From the NCBI GenBank assembly GCA_030696775.1, contig JAUYRN010000031.1, positions 124,001 to 188,000 on the forward strand: a DNA stretch of 64,000 nucleotides, in the 5' to 3' direction. The notes below the pieces were generated by a model, which worked only from the letters and a program-made list of their open reading frames with translations, searched no databases and was not told the DNA's origin. Within the stretch, counting starts at the first letter, position 1; the number at the start of each line of letters is the position of its first letter. The stretch comes from Sulfuricurvum sp. Its GTDB lineage: Bacteria; Campylobacterota; Campylobacteria; Campylobacterales; Sulfurimonadaceae. This document shows, one piece after another, positions 54,444 to 62,705 of this stretch. Both the position numbers and the translations under genes were made by a program.

Positions 54444-55544
54444 TCAATACTTTCTAATATCTTGCTTTAATCTATCAATATGGACTTTGTACTGGTCGAA
54501 AAGGCTAAAATAGCTCTGTTCGTGAGTGTCACTGAGAGCCAGTTTCATGTTTGAAGCAATTTCTCTAAGTTTGTGTGCCCCGATGTTCGCAGTTATACCG
54601 ATAATATCAAGAAGCAATGCATCAGCAGCTTGAAGATTATGTGCGCGTAAAAGTTCTCCTAGCTCGTCAGAAGAATTGGCATAGTCAGTCATAAACTCGG
54701 ATAAGATTTCACGGTAGAAATCCTCATCTCCGCCACACGTTTGAAGTCCTTTGTCCACATCTAAATTTTCTCTCATTATAGTTTCTGCAGGCTCACTTAT
54801 AGGAGTTTCTTTGCCTGTATACGCATAGATGATTTTGTATAAAGATTCCATCCTTAGAGGCTTTTCTAGCTGTTCAGACATTCCTGCATTCTTCATTTTT
54901 TGTATGTCATCCGATGCAGTGTCTCCACTAAGTGCTACCACTAAAATATGATCGTACTTAGGATTTTCTCGAATAATGCGTGTTGCTTGAAAACCATCCA
55001 CTCTTGGCATGTGGGCATCCATTAAAATCATCAAAAAATTCGTGTCATTTTCAAGTATATCTAGAGCTTCCTGCCCATCATTGGCCATGACTAGCTCTAT
55101 ACCGCTTCCAGCCAAAAGACCCAAAAGAACTTTTTGGTTGATGATATTATCTTCTGCAACCAATATCCTCTCACCGGCGAATTCAGAAAAATTTTGTTTT
55201 GTAATTTTTCCATGCTCTGGAACAGATCGTTTTTGAATTGTCTTGTCATTTTTTCTTCTATCCGTTAACGTTTTATCTTCTGGAGTTGGAGTTATGACTC
55301 CAAAGTCTCCTTCTTCTGTTCCATATAAAGAAATTTCTGAAAGTTGCTCTATTTTTGGTTCTTCTTTTATCTCTGGAACTGTTTCTACTTTCTCTTCGAT
55401 AGATACTTCCGGACTATCATTCTTCTCTGATACATTACTATTAGTCTGTGGGGCTGAGTTTCTTTTTAAAATAAAGTAAACAACTAAAATGAATACCACT
55501 ATGGCTACGGTGATTATAATCTCTTGTTGGAGTTCATTAAACAT
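54444..55544 (-). CDS. Membrane-anchored receiver/Hpt-like protein
   Basis: 366 residues from MFNELQQE (GAGTACCTC before ATG; the longer frame has no RBS). Helix at about 8-26, charged linker, receiver (about 124-240) with E131-D132, D176 in LMDAHMPRVDGF and K228, then a C-terminal Hpt-like domain (about 260-366). In that domain the segment LLLDIIGITANIGA aligns with AHxLKGxxxNIGA, with leucine (about 312) where the phospho-His belongs. No DNA-binding or kinase domain. Confidence 0.85.
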   Translation of the reverse strand: MFNELQQEIIITVAIVVFILVVYFILKRNSAPQTNSNVSEKNDSPEVSIEEKVETVPEIKEEPKIEQLSEISLYGTEEGDFGVITPTPEDKTLTDRRKNDKTIQKRSVPEHGKITKQNFSEFAGERILVAEDNIINQKVLLGLLAGSGIELVMANDGQEALDILENDTNFLMILMDAHMPRVDGFQATRIIRENPKYDHILVVALSGDTASDDIQKMKNAGMSEQLEKPLRMESLYKIIYAYTGKETPISEPAETIMRENLDVDKGLQTCGGDEDFYREILSEFMTDYANSSDELGELLRAHNLQAADALLLDIIGITANIGAHKLREIASNMKLALSDTHEQSYFSLFDQYKVHIDRLKQDIRKY

Positions 55545-55700
55545 GAGGTACTCTTTTTTTTCTTTTATCATACAATATTTTGCTTATAAAAAACAATACC
55601 AGTTTTTAGAAAATAGTTTTATTATAGAGACAATAAACGTGTAGAAAAGGAAATGGATTAAGAGGAAAAAGCTGGATTTACCCACTAGGGGGTTACTGTA

Positions 55701-55748
55701 CCCGCCTAAGCGGGAACCTCGATAGAGGTTCTTGTACCCTATAGGGTA
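55701..55748. repeat. Three adjacent hairpins after dnaK
   Basis: CCCGC-CTAA-GCGGG (55701-55714), AACCTC-GATA-GAGGTT (55715-55730) and TACCCTATAGGGTA (55735-55748), all perfect. They lie 12-59 bases after the dnaK stop and could end or stabilise its mRNA, or be a small mobile palindromic element. Confidence 0.7.
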
Positions 55749-55759
55749 TGACGGAAAAA

Positions 55760-57634
55760 TTACTCGATTTCTGCGTCGATGACGTCGTCATCTTTTTTAG
55801 CAGCAGGTGCAGCTTCACCCTCTTCTTTTTGTTTGTACATTTGCTCTGCCATTTTGTGACTTGCGTCGGCTAGTTTTTTCGTTGCTGTTTCGATTTGTTC
55901 TTTTGTTGCATCCGTATCTTTTAGGATAGCTTTTAGTTCAGCAAGAGCTTCTTCGATAGCAGCTTTTTCAGATGCGTCGATTTTATCACCCATCTCTTCG
56001 AGACTTTTTTCGGTTTGGCTTGCCAACGCATCAGCTTGATTACGTAAATCAACGATCTCTTTACGTTTTGCATCTTCTGCTTTATGATTTTCAGCATCTT
56101 GAACCATTTTATTGATCTCTTCATCACTCAATCCGCTTGACCCAGTGATTTTGATCTCTTGAGATTTACCAGTCCCTTTATCACTTGCAGATACCGTCAA
56201 GATACCGTTTGCATCGATATCAAACGTTACTTCGATTTGTGGTACACCACGTCGTGCAGCAGGAATACCGGTAAGTTCAAATAGACCCAATGATTTGTTA
56301 TCACGGGCAAACTCACGCTCACCTTGACCTACTGAAATGCTAACCGCTGGCTGATTATCTTCTGCAGTTGAAAACACTTGTGATTTCTTAACAGGGATAG
56401 TCGTCCCTTTTTCAATGATTTTTGTCATAACACCACCAAGAGTTTCAATCCCTAGGCTAAGTGGTGTAACGTCAAGAAGAAGTACGTCTTTAACGTCTCC
56501 ACGAAGAACTCCGCCTTGGATTGCTGCGCCTGCTGCTACGACTTCATCCGGATTGACTCCACGGTTAAGTGTTTTTCCGCCGAACTCATCCGATACCATT
56601 TTTTGTGCGATAGGAAGACGTGTTGATCCACCAACCATAATGATTTCGTTGATCTCGTTTTTGCTAAGACCTGCGTCTTTCATTGCAGTTTTGATGTGAC
56701 TGATCGTCTCTTTGATCATGTCATCAATCATCCCCTCAAATTTTGCACGAGTAAGCTTGACTACCAAGTGTTTTGGTCCTGATGCATCTGCCGTAATAAA
56801 TGGCAAGTTGATTTCAGTTTCTTCTGCACTTGAAAGCTCTTTTTTTGCATTTTCAGCTGCATCTTTAAGACGTTGAAGCGCCATTTTGTCTGCTTTCAAA
56901 TCAATACCGTGATCTGATTTGAACTCGTTCGCCAAAAAGTCTACGATTTTATTGTCGAAGTCATCCCCGCCCAAGAACGCATTACCATCCGTTGAAAGAA
57001 CTTCAAATGTACCTTCTGAGATTTCAAGAACCGTAACGTCGAACGTTCCGCCGCCCAAATCGTAAACAAGAACTTTTTCATCCGCTTTTGAATCCAACCC
57101 GTATGCAAGAGCAGATGCCGTTGGCTCGTTGATGATACGAAGAACATTCAATCCAGCAATGGTTCCCGCCTCTTTAGTTGCTTTACGCTGTGCATCATTA
57201 AAATACGCAGGTACTGTAATAACCGCATCGGTTACCGATTGACCGAGATACGCTTCTGCATCGGTTTTCAATTTTGAAAGAATTTTCGCTGAAATTTCTT
57301 GTGGTGTGTACACTTTACCCGCAACGTCAACCGCAGCCATACCGTTTTTATCAACGATTTTATAGGTAACTTTGTCGTGTGCCTCTTTTGCTTTTTCTTC
57401 GTTCATTAAAAGACCCATGATACGTTTTACAGAGTAAATCGTTTTATCCGGGTTTGTGATCGCTTGACGTTTAGCAGGATCGCCTACAAGAATTTCCCCT
57501 TTATCCGTAAATGCAACTACCGATGGAGTTGTATTTTTACCCTCTTTATTAGGGATAATTTTCGCTTCGCCGCCCTCATAGACAGCAACACATGAATTTG
57601 TAGTTCCTAAATCGATTCCAATTACTTTTGACAT
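55760..57634 (-). CDS. dnaK: Chaperone DnaK (Hsp70)
   Basis: 624 residues: [61 protein letters not shown] and [15 protein letters not shown] are standard for the ATPase and linker; the substrate domain and lid end in the acidic tail [10 protein letters not shown]. Works with GrpE, encoded just upstream; dnaJ is not in the window. Confidence 0.98.
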   Translation of the reverse strand: MSKVIGIDLGTTNSCVAVYEGGEAKIIPNKEGKNTTPSVVAFTDKGEILVGDPAKRQAITNPDKTIYSVKRIMGLLMNEEKAKEAHDKVTYKIVDKNGMAAVDVAGKVYTPQEISAKILSKLKTDAEAYLGQSVTDAVITVPAYFNDAQRKATKEAGTIAGLNVLRIINEPTASALAYGLDSKADEKVLVYDLGGGTFDVTVLEISEGTFEVLSTDGNAFLGGDDFDNKIVDFLANEFKSDHGIDLKADKMALQRLKDAAENAKKELSSAEETEINLPFITADASGPKHLVVKLTRAKFEGMIDDMIKETISHIKTAMKDAGLSKNEINEIIMVGGSTRLPIAQKMVSDEFGGKTLNRGVNPDEVVAAGAAIQGGVLRGDVKDVLLLDVTPLSLGIETLGGVMTKIIEKGTTIPVKKSQVFSTAEDNQPAVSISVGQGEREFARDNKSLGLFELTGIPAARRGVPQIEVTFDIDANGILTVSASDKGTGKSQEIKITGSSGLSDEEINKMVQDAENHKAEDAKRKEIVDLRNQADALASQTEKSLEEMGDKIDASEKAAIEEALAELKAILKDTDATKEQIETATKKLADASHKMAEQMYKQKEEGEAAPAAKKDDDVIDAEIE

Positions 57635-57694
57635 GTTATTTCCTTTTATATTTTAAACGCCGTGTGAGTAAAACCCCCACGACTACGTTAACAC

Positions 57695-57719
57695 TGGGTT
57701 TACTTCGGCAGTAAGCCCA
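57695..57719. promoter_or_regulatory. Hairpin in the grpE-dnaK spacer
   Basis: TGGGTTTACT-TCGGC-AGTAAGCCCA, 10-bp stem with one G-T (a C-A mismatch in the transcribed strand). It may process or attenuate the grpE-dnaK mRNA. Confidence 0.5.
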
Positions 57720-57747
57720 AATGCGACTACTTCTTTTTGTATATTAA

Positions 57748-58287
57748 TTAATTTGCTATCACTACCATTGCATCACGCAAGGTACGCTCTTTATATCGAA
57801 AACCTTTTTGAAAAGTATTGACGATCTCACCGCTTTCGTGATCAGGACTGTCAACTTTTGAAACGGCATTGTGAACGTCCGGATTAAATGGCTCGCTCTC
57901 ATCGACTGCAGTAACACCATGCTTTTCAAGAACACTAAGAAGTTGCTTCATAGTTAACTCAACACCCTCTTTGAGCTTTTCAAGCAACACATTTGCATCT
58001 GCTTCACTGCTTGTAGCGCCGATTGCCATTGAAAGCGAATCAACTACAGGGATTAAGTCTTTAGCAAATTTTTCGTTTGCATACTCAAGAGCACTGTACT
58101 TTTCACGTTCAAGACGCTTTTTGATATTATCAAAATCAGCATGCACACGCGCATATTTGTCATGCAACGATGCCAATTGAGCTTGAGCGGTTTCCAATTC
58201 ATTCATTGGTTCAGCAACGCTTACTTCATCTTCATTTATGACGACTTGCTCTTCACTAACCAATTCTTCATTTATTTCTGTAGACAT
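57748..58287 (-). CDS. grpE: Nucleotide exchange factor GrpE
   Basis: 179 residues: acidic N-terminus, long coiled coil (about 30-85, LHDKYARVHADFDNIKKRLE), then the beta domain with ELTMKQLLSVLEKHGVTAVD, FNPDVHNAVS and FQKGFRYKERTLRDAMVVI (quoted in parts). Accelerates ADP release from DnaK. No hrcA gene precedes it and no CIRCE palindrome (TTAGCACTC-N9-GAGTGCTAA) is visible at 58288-58449. Confidence 0.96.
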   Translation of the reverse strand: MSTEINEELVSEEQVVINEDEVSVAEPMNELETAQAQLASLHDKYARVHADFDNIKKRLEREKYSALEYANEKFAKDLIPVVDSLSMAIGATSSEADANVLLEKLKEGVELTMKQLLSVLEKHGVTAVDESEPFNPDVHNAVSKVDSPDHESGEIVNTFQKGFRYKERTLRDAMVVIAN

Positions 58288-58424
58288 AATATTTTAAGCT
58301 CCTTTGTTGAAATCCAGCGTTATTATAAACTATTGAGCCAATCATTGTCAAGAGGTATATGATATTTTTTACTAAGAATAGTTTAGTCTGTTCTTGTCAA
58401 GTCTAAAATCACTCTTCTTAATGA

Positions 58425-58430
58425 TATAAT
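58425..58430 (+). promoter_or_regulatory. -10 box for the SLC13-type transporter
   Basis: TATAAT 25 bases before the gene, giving a short leader. Confidence 0.45.
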
Positions 58431-58449
58431 AATAGAAAAAGAACAACAC

Positions 58450-59856
58450 ATGGATATGTCTCTAAAACGCTTTATAAGTATTGTTGCTCTTTTACTTTTT
58501 GCTGCATACCTCTACTTTACCCCTCCTCCTTTAGGAATCACCCAACAAGCATGGATACTCTTTAGCATCTTTATTTCTACCATTTTGGCAATTTTATTTA
58601 ACCTTCTTCCCATCATTACCGCCTCTATTATTGCCCTCTCTATCAGTGTCCTTTCAGGTGTAATAGAACCCGCTAAAGCATACGCCGGATTTTCAGAAAG
58701 CTTTATACTTCTTATCGTTGCCGCTTTTTTGGTCTCCCATGCTGTCCACAAATCAGGTCTTGGTAAACGGCTCTCACTCCATATTATCTGTCGCTTCGGT
58801 CACTCTACCTTAGGACTTGGATACAGCGTTATCGCCACCGATATATTCCTCGCTCCTGCATTTCCCAGTAACACTGCCCGCTCAGGAGTACTCTATCCTA
58901 TCGTCTATGGTCTCGCCCACGATTGCGGTTCCAAAGTAGGCGACCATACACAGAGAAAAGCAGGAAGCTATCTCATGATGACGTCAATGGCAGGTCTGAC
59001 GATCTCCTCTGGACTTTGGCTCACTGCCATGGCAGTCAATCCCATCGGTGTTGGGATCGCAGCTACTATGGGTATACATATCACCTTTATCTCATGGCTT
59101 CTCTTCGCATTGATTCCAACACTCGTCGCTTTTGCGCTCATTCCCTTGGTGCTCTATCGTATCTACCCTCCCGAACTTCGTGAAACTCCCGATGCTCCTC
59201 AAGCAGCGCGGGATACTCTGCTCTTGATGGGACGTATTAGCCGAAATGAGTGGATTACGGGTGCTGTCTTTTTGGGAATGCTCGTCTTTTGGTCTCTTTC
59301 AGGAATATTTCCCATTGATAAAACTGCCGTTGCCTTCGGAGGACTTGGGATACTGATGGCAACACGCGTGTTCGGAATAGAAGATTTTAAAGCGCAGGGC
59401 GAAGCACTCAGTACATTGATTTGGTTTGCCATTCTCTTTGCTTTGAGTACTCAACTGGCTCAACAAGGATTTATGAGTGCTGTAGCAAACCACTTTACCC
59501 TCTATTTGACGGGGCTTTCCTGGATGAGCGTCTATCTTTTACTCATCATCATCTATGTTCTGATCCATTACCTTTTTGTCTCTCAAAGTGCTCATTTGCT
59601 TGCTTTGTTTGGAATTTTTCTCTCTGTAGGTATTGCGGCAGGAGTTCCCGGAGAGTTAATGACAATGATGTTATTATTTGCTACGAATTTCAACGCGACC
59701 ATAACTCCGCAAGGTTCATCGAGTAATGCGATTTATCTGAGTTCCGGCTACATTAGCGCGCGTGAGATTTATATTTATGGGGGAGCTGTTACCTTGCTCA
59801 ACCTCATCATCTTTTTAGGAATAGGAACACCGTGGATACTGTTGATCAGCCGTTAA
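58450..59856 (+). CDS. SLC13/DASS-family anion transporter
   Basis: 468 residues, about 11-13 hydrophobic helices. DASS features: SESFILLIVAAFLVSHAV near helix 3, FPSNTARSG (SNT motif) at about 138, and a second SSN motif GSSSNAIYLSSGY near the end. Sodium-coupled carrier of dicarboxylates, sulfate or similar; substrate open. Ends 25 bases into the next gene. Confidence 0.88.
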   Translation: MDMSLKRFISIVALLLFAAYLYFTPPPLGITQQAWILFSIFISTILAILFNLLPIITASIIALSISVLSGVIEPAKAYAGFSESFILLIVAAFLVSHAVHKSGLGKRLSLHIICRFGHSTLGLGYSVIATDIFLAPAFPSNTARSGVLYPIVYGLAHDCGSKVGDHTQRKAGSYLMMTSMAGLTISSGLWLTAMAVNPIGVGIAATMGIHITFISWLLFALIPTLVAFALIPLVLYRIYPPELRETPDAPQAARDTLLLMGRISRNEWITGAVFLGMLVFWSLSGIFPIDKTAVAFGGLGILMATRVFGIEDFKAQGEALSTLIWFAILFALSTQLAQQGFMSAVANHFTLYLTGLSWMSVYLLLIIIYVLIHYLFVSQSAHLLALFGIFLSVGIAAGVPGELMTMMLLFATNFNATITPQGSSSNAIYLSSGYISAREIYIYGGAVTLLNLIIFLGIGTPWILLISR

Positions 59857-61127
59857 GTGAACCTGTCCACTCGGATAAAATTCGAGTTATTACCCTTGTG
59901 ATACTCATCATCATAGCGCTTATTTTAATCATCTCTACGCTTTTGTTCACCCCATGGGGTAATCGACAAATCGCCCCTATCATCCAAAATCAGATTGAAT
60001 CAGCATTAGGACAACCGGTCACTCTCACCTCTTTTAGACTAACACTCAGCCGTTTTGAACTTGGACTCAGTGATAAATCAAAAAACCGTGCTCACATCGA
60101 AGGAAGTTACCTAGCGCTTCCTCCTTATATTAATGCTCATTTTGATGCCAATCTCTCTGTAGCAGAGGGAATGAATATCGCAAAATTTCCGATAGAACTT
60201 TCAGGCTTACTCAAAGGTTCCTATTCCAATCTCGATCTTAATGGAACCGCTCATCTCTTCTCAGGAAGCATGACGTTTAACTCAAAGCTTCTTGTGATGA
60301 AGCCCAACACACTCACTCTCGCCCTGCACGATATTCGCTATCAGGAGCTTATGGATGTTCTCGAATATCCCCATGAAAGTGACACCCTTATAAATGGAAA
60401 TTTACAGCTAAGCGGAATGGTACGACGTGATATTAATGCAACAGGAAAAATCATCGCCACAACACATATCTTTAAACCTTCCCCGATTATGGAAGAGGAC
60501 AATGAAAGTTTTGATTTTTGGTCACTCCTTGCAGATAAAAATGGAAAAATACAGCCGTTTAAGATCAATGCCAATATCAAAGCTCAAGTCGATGAGTTAG
60601 GGATCTTAGAGCAATTTGTCTACTATCCGCTTCGAACAAGTACCTCAGGGGTTGCTACATTGGAGGGTTCGCAGTACCAGCTTACAGTAAACGCCCATGC
60701 CAAAGTAGTAAAAGGAAATATTGATACCCAATTAACCCTCCATAAATTGCGTCCCAGCAAACTGCAATTGGAGATCAAACACGCCGATATCCCCTCACTT
60801 TTCACCCTATTGTCACTCCCATCTCCCTTAACCGGAACACTGAATGCCTCAGTCAATTCGGATTTTTCCAATACAACACTCTCTTTGGCGATTCAAAAAG
60901 CTCGAACCAAACCTAGTATTCTCAAGCATGATTACGGCATTACTCAGCCGGATATTACGTTTGATTCCTCACTAAAAATGATAATTTCACCGAAAGAGCG
61001 CCATTATTCAGGAACTTTTACCTCTGATTTAAAAAATATTCCTTTTGAGGCATCCCCTTTTCACGATCAAATGCTTCAAGAACTCTTACGTCAAATCAAT
61101 CAAAACAGACCAAAAGGGGAATTTTAA
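59832..61127 (+). CDS. AsmA/DUF748-like membrane-anchored protein
   Basis: 431 residues, GTG start with AGGA five bases before, overlapping the transporter. One N-terminal helix (about 19-40), then beta-rich repeats resembling AsmA/TamB/DUF748 (TPWGNRQIAPIIQNQIESALGQPVTLTSF in parts). Such proteins bridge or transport lipid in the periplasm; exact role unknown. Confidence 0.75.
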   Translation: MDTVDQPLSEPVHSDKIRVITLVILIIIALILIISTLLFTPWGNRQIAPIIQNQIESALGQPVTLTSFRLTLSRFELGLSDKSKNRAHIEGSYLALPPYINAHFDANLSVAEGMNIAKFPIELSGLLKGSYSNLDLNGTAHLFSGSMTFNSKLLVMKPNTLTLALHDIRYQELMDVLEYPHESDTLINGNLQLSGMVRRDINATGKIIATTHIFKPSPIMEEDNESFDFWSLLADKNGKIQPFKINANIKAQVDELGILEQFVYYPLRTSTSGVATLEGSQYQLTVNAHAKVVKGNIDTQLTLHKLRPSKLQLEIKHADIPSLFTLLSLPSPLTGTLNASVNSDFSNTTLSLAIQKARTKPSILKHDYGITQPDITFDSSLKMIISPKERHYSGTFTSDLKNIPFEASPFHDQMLQELLRQINQNRPKGEF

Positions 61128-61149
61128 CCCCTCTGCCTATAATCACCGA

Positions 61150-62655
61150 ATGAAAAACATAACCACCGCCCTCACCTATCATGATTCTACCAAACACCGA
61201 CCGCAACGTTATGCTGCAAGTCTAGGCTATATGGACTGGGCAACACAGGCAGACCCATATCTGCGTTATGAAGATGCTCCTCTCATTGCCCTTTCGCACG
61301 TAGATGTTACACCGCCGTATCATCTTCTTTTTGAACCGGATGCACTTCCAACCGCACCGTTATGCTATGAATCTCTTTCTCAGCTCTTGCGATATTCACT
61401 GGGACTGGCGGCGATTAAAAGCCAAGGCGGTTCTTCGTGGGCGCTTCGATGTAATGCCAGCAGCGGGAATCTTCAACCTACGGAATGTTATGTTATTGCA
61501 CCTGCGATTGAGGGGATCAGTTCTCATAGCACCCTTAGCCATTATGCTCCGCGTGAGCATGCGCTGGAACTGCTTCACACCTATGATGAAAAGCTTCCCG
61601 AAGGGACGTTTCTTGTAGCGCTTAGTTCTATTATCTGGAGAGAGGCCTGGAAATATGGAGAACGATCTTGGCGATATTGTCAACTCGATGCTGGACATGC
61701 GTATCAAGCGATCAAAACAGCTGCCGCAATGCTCGGATGGGAGTGCCAGATTCAAAGTGTTCGCAGTACTGAAATAGCATCTCTTTGCGGTCTTGATCAG
61801 CTTGAACGCTTTGATCAACATGAGTACGAAAGTCCCGATATGCTTTTACGTATTTGTGTTTCTAAAGAAGCCTTGATCTTACCCTTAACGCCCAAACTTC
61901 CAACCAGAGCCAATCTCTTAAGCCCCTCTCATCATGATTGGCCTATTCTGAAAATCATTGATAAAGCTACCCAAGGACTTTATCCTCTTACTTCATCACT
62001 TCAAACGCAGCGTCACACACCCCCGCCCTCGAAAAGTGCCGGAGAGATTATTCTCAAACGCCGAAGCGCCCAAGCGATGGACGGCTCTGCAATAACTGAA
62101 ACTCAGTTTCGCCAGATACTCGACTCATCCTTATTTTGCAATGAAACGAGCGATGTCCATTTTATGATGTTTGTTCACCGTGTTGAGGGTCTGTCAAAAG
62201 GTCTTTACGCCTTTATCCGAAACATAGACGATTTGGAAGCCATGAAAGAATCTATGGACACAACGTTTGTCTGGGAAGATTGTAATGATGGTCTGTATTT
62301 ACTGCAGCTTGGCGATTATCGTGGCGTCGCGCAAAGAATTTCGTGCAATCAAGAGATAGCAAAAGAAGGGGCATTCAGTTTTGGGATGGTCTGTAAATTT
62401 GCAGAATCACTTGAACTTCATGGTGCGATAGGCTATAAAAACCTCTATCATCAGTGTGGGGCTATCGGACAGATGCTTTACCTCGAATCTACATCATTAG
62501 GTCTAAGTGCAACCGGTATCGGATGTTTTTTAGATGATGAGTTTCATGCTCTTTTGGGTCTCACAGATCAACGCTTTCAGTCCCTTTACCATTTTACTAT
62601 CGGTCGTGCAATTGTGGATACACGGATATCTACGCAGCAACCTTATACATATTAA
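61150..62655 (+). CDS. SagB/ThcOx-type nitroreductase-fold oxidoreductase, two-domain
   Basis: 501 residues from MKNITTAL. Two nitroreductase-like halves: first about 40-260 (ASSGNLQPTECYVI, WREAWKYGERSWRYCQLDAGHAYQ), second about 320-495 (SAGEIILKRRSAQAMDG, HQCGAIGQMLYLESTSLGLSATGIGCFLDD in parts). FMN-dependent dehydrogenase fold; in peptide-modification systems SagB oxidises azolines, but no YcaO or precursor is visible here. The longer upstream frame overlaps the AsmA-like gene and is rejected. Confidence 0.85.
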   Translation: MKNITTALTYHDSTKHRPQRYAASLGYMDWATQADPYLRYEDAPLIALSHVDVTPPYHLLFEPDALPTAPLCYESLSQLLRYSLGLAAIKSQGGSSWALRCNASSGNLQPTECYVIAPAIEGISSHSTLSHYAPREHALELLHTYDEKLPEGTFLVALSSIIWREAWKYGERSWRYCQLDAGHAYQAIKTAAAMLGWECQIQSVRSTEIASLCGLDQLERFDQHEYESPDMLLRICVSKEALILPLTPKLPTRANLLSPSHHDWPILKIIDKATQGLYPLTSSLQTQRHTPPPSKSAGEIILKRRSAQAMDGSAITETQFRQILDSSLFCNETSDVHFMMFVHRVEGLSKGLYAFIRNIDDLEAMKESMDTTFVWEDCNDGLYLLQLGDYRGVAQRISCNQEIAKEGAFSFGMVCKFAESLELHGAIGYKNLYHQCGAIGQMLYLESTSLGLSATGIGCFLDDEFHALLGLTDQRFQSLYHFTIGRAIVDTRISTQQPYTY

Positions 62656-62705
62656 AGGATATCTTCTCTATAATCGCCTTCCATCCAATCTAAATGGACT
62701 TGTAT

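Noticed and set aside
58288-58449. Possible CIRCE/HrcA site before grpE
   Set aside because: No TTAGCACTC-N9-GAGTGCTAA or close variant could be found by eye.
61045-61149. Longer N-terminus for the SagB-type protein
   Set aside because: It lies inside the AsmA-like coding sequence and has no RBS.
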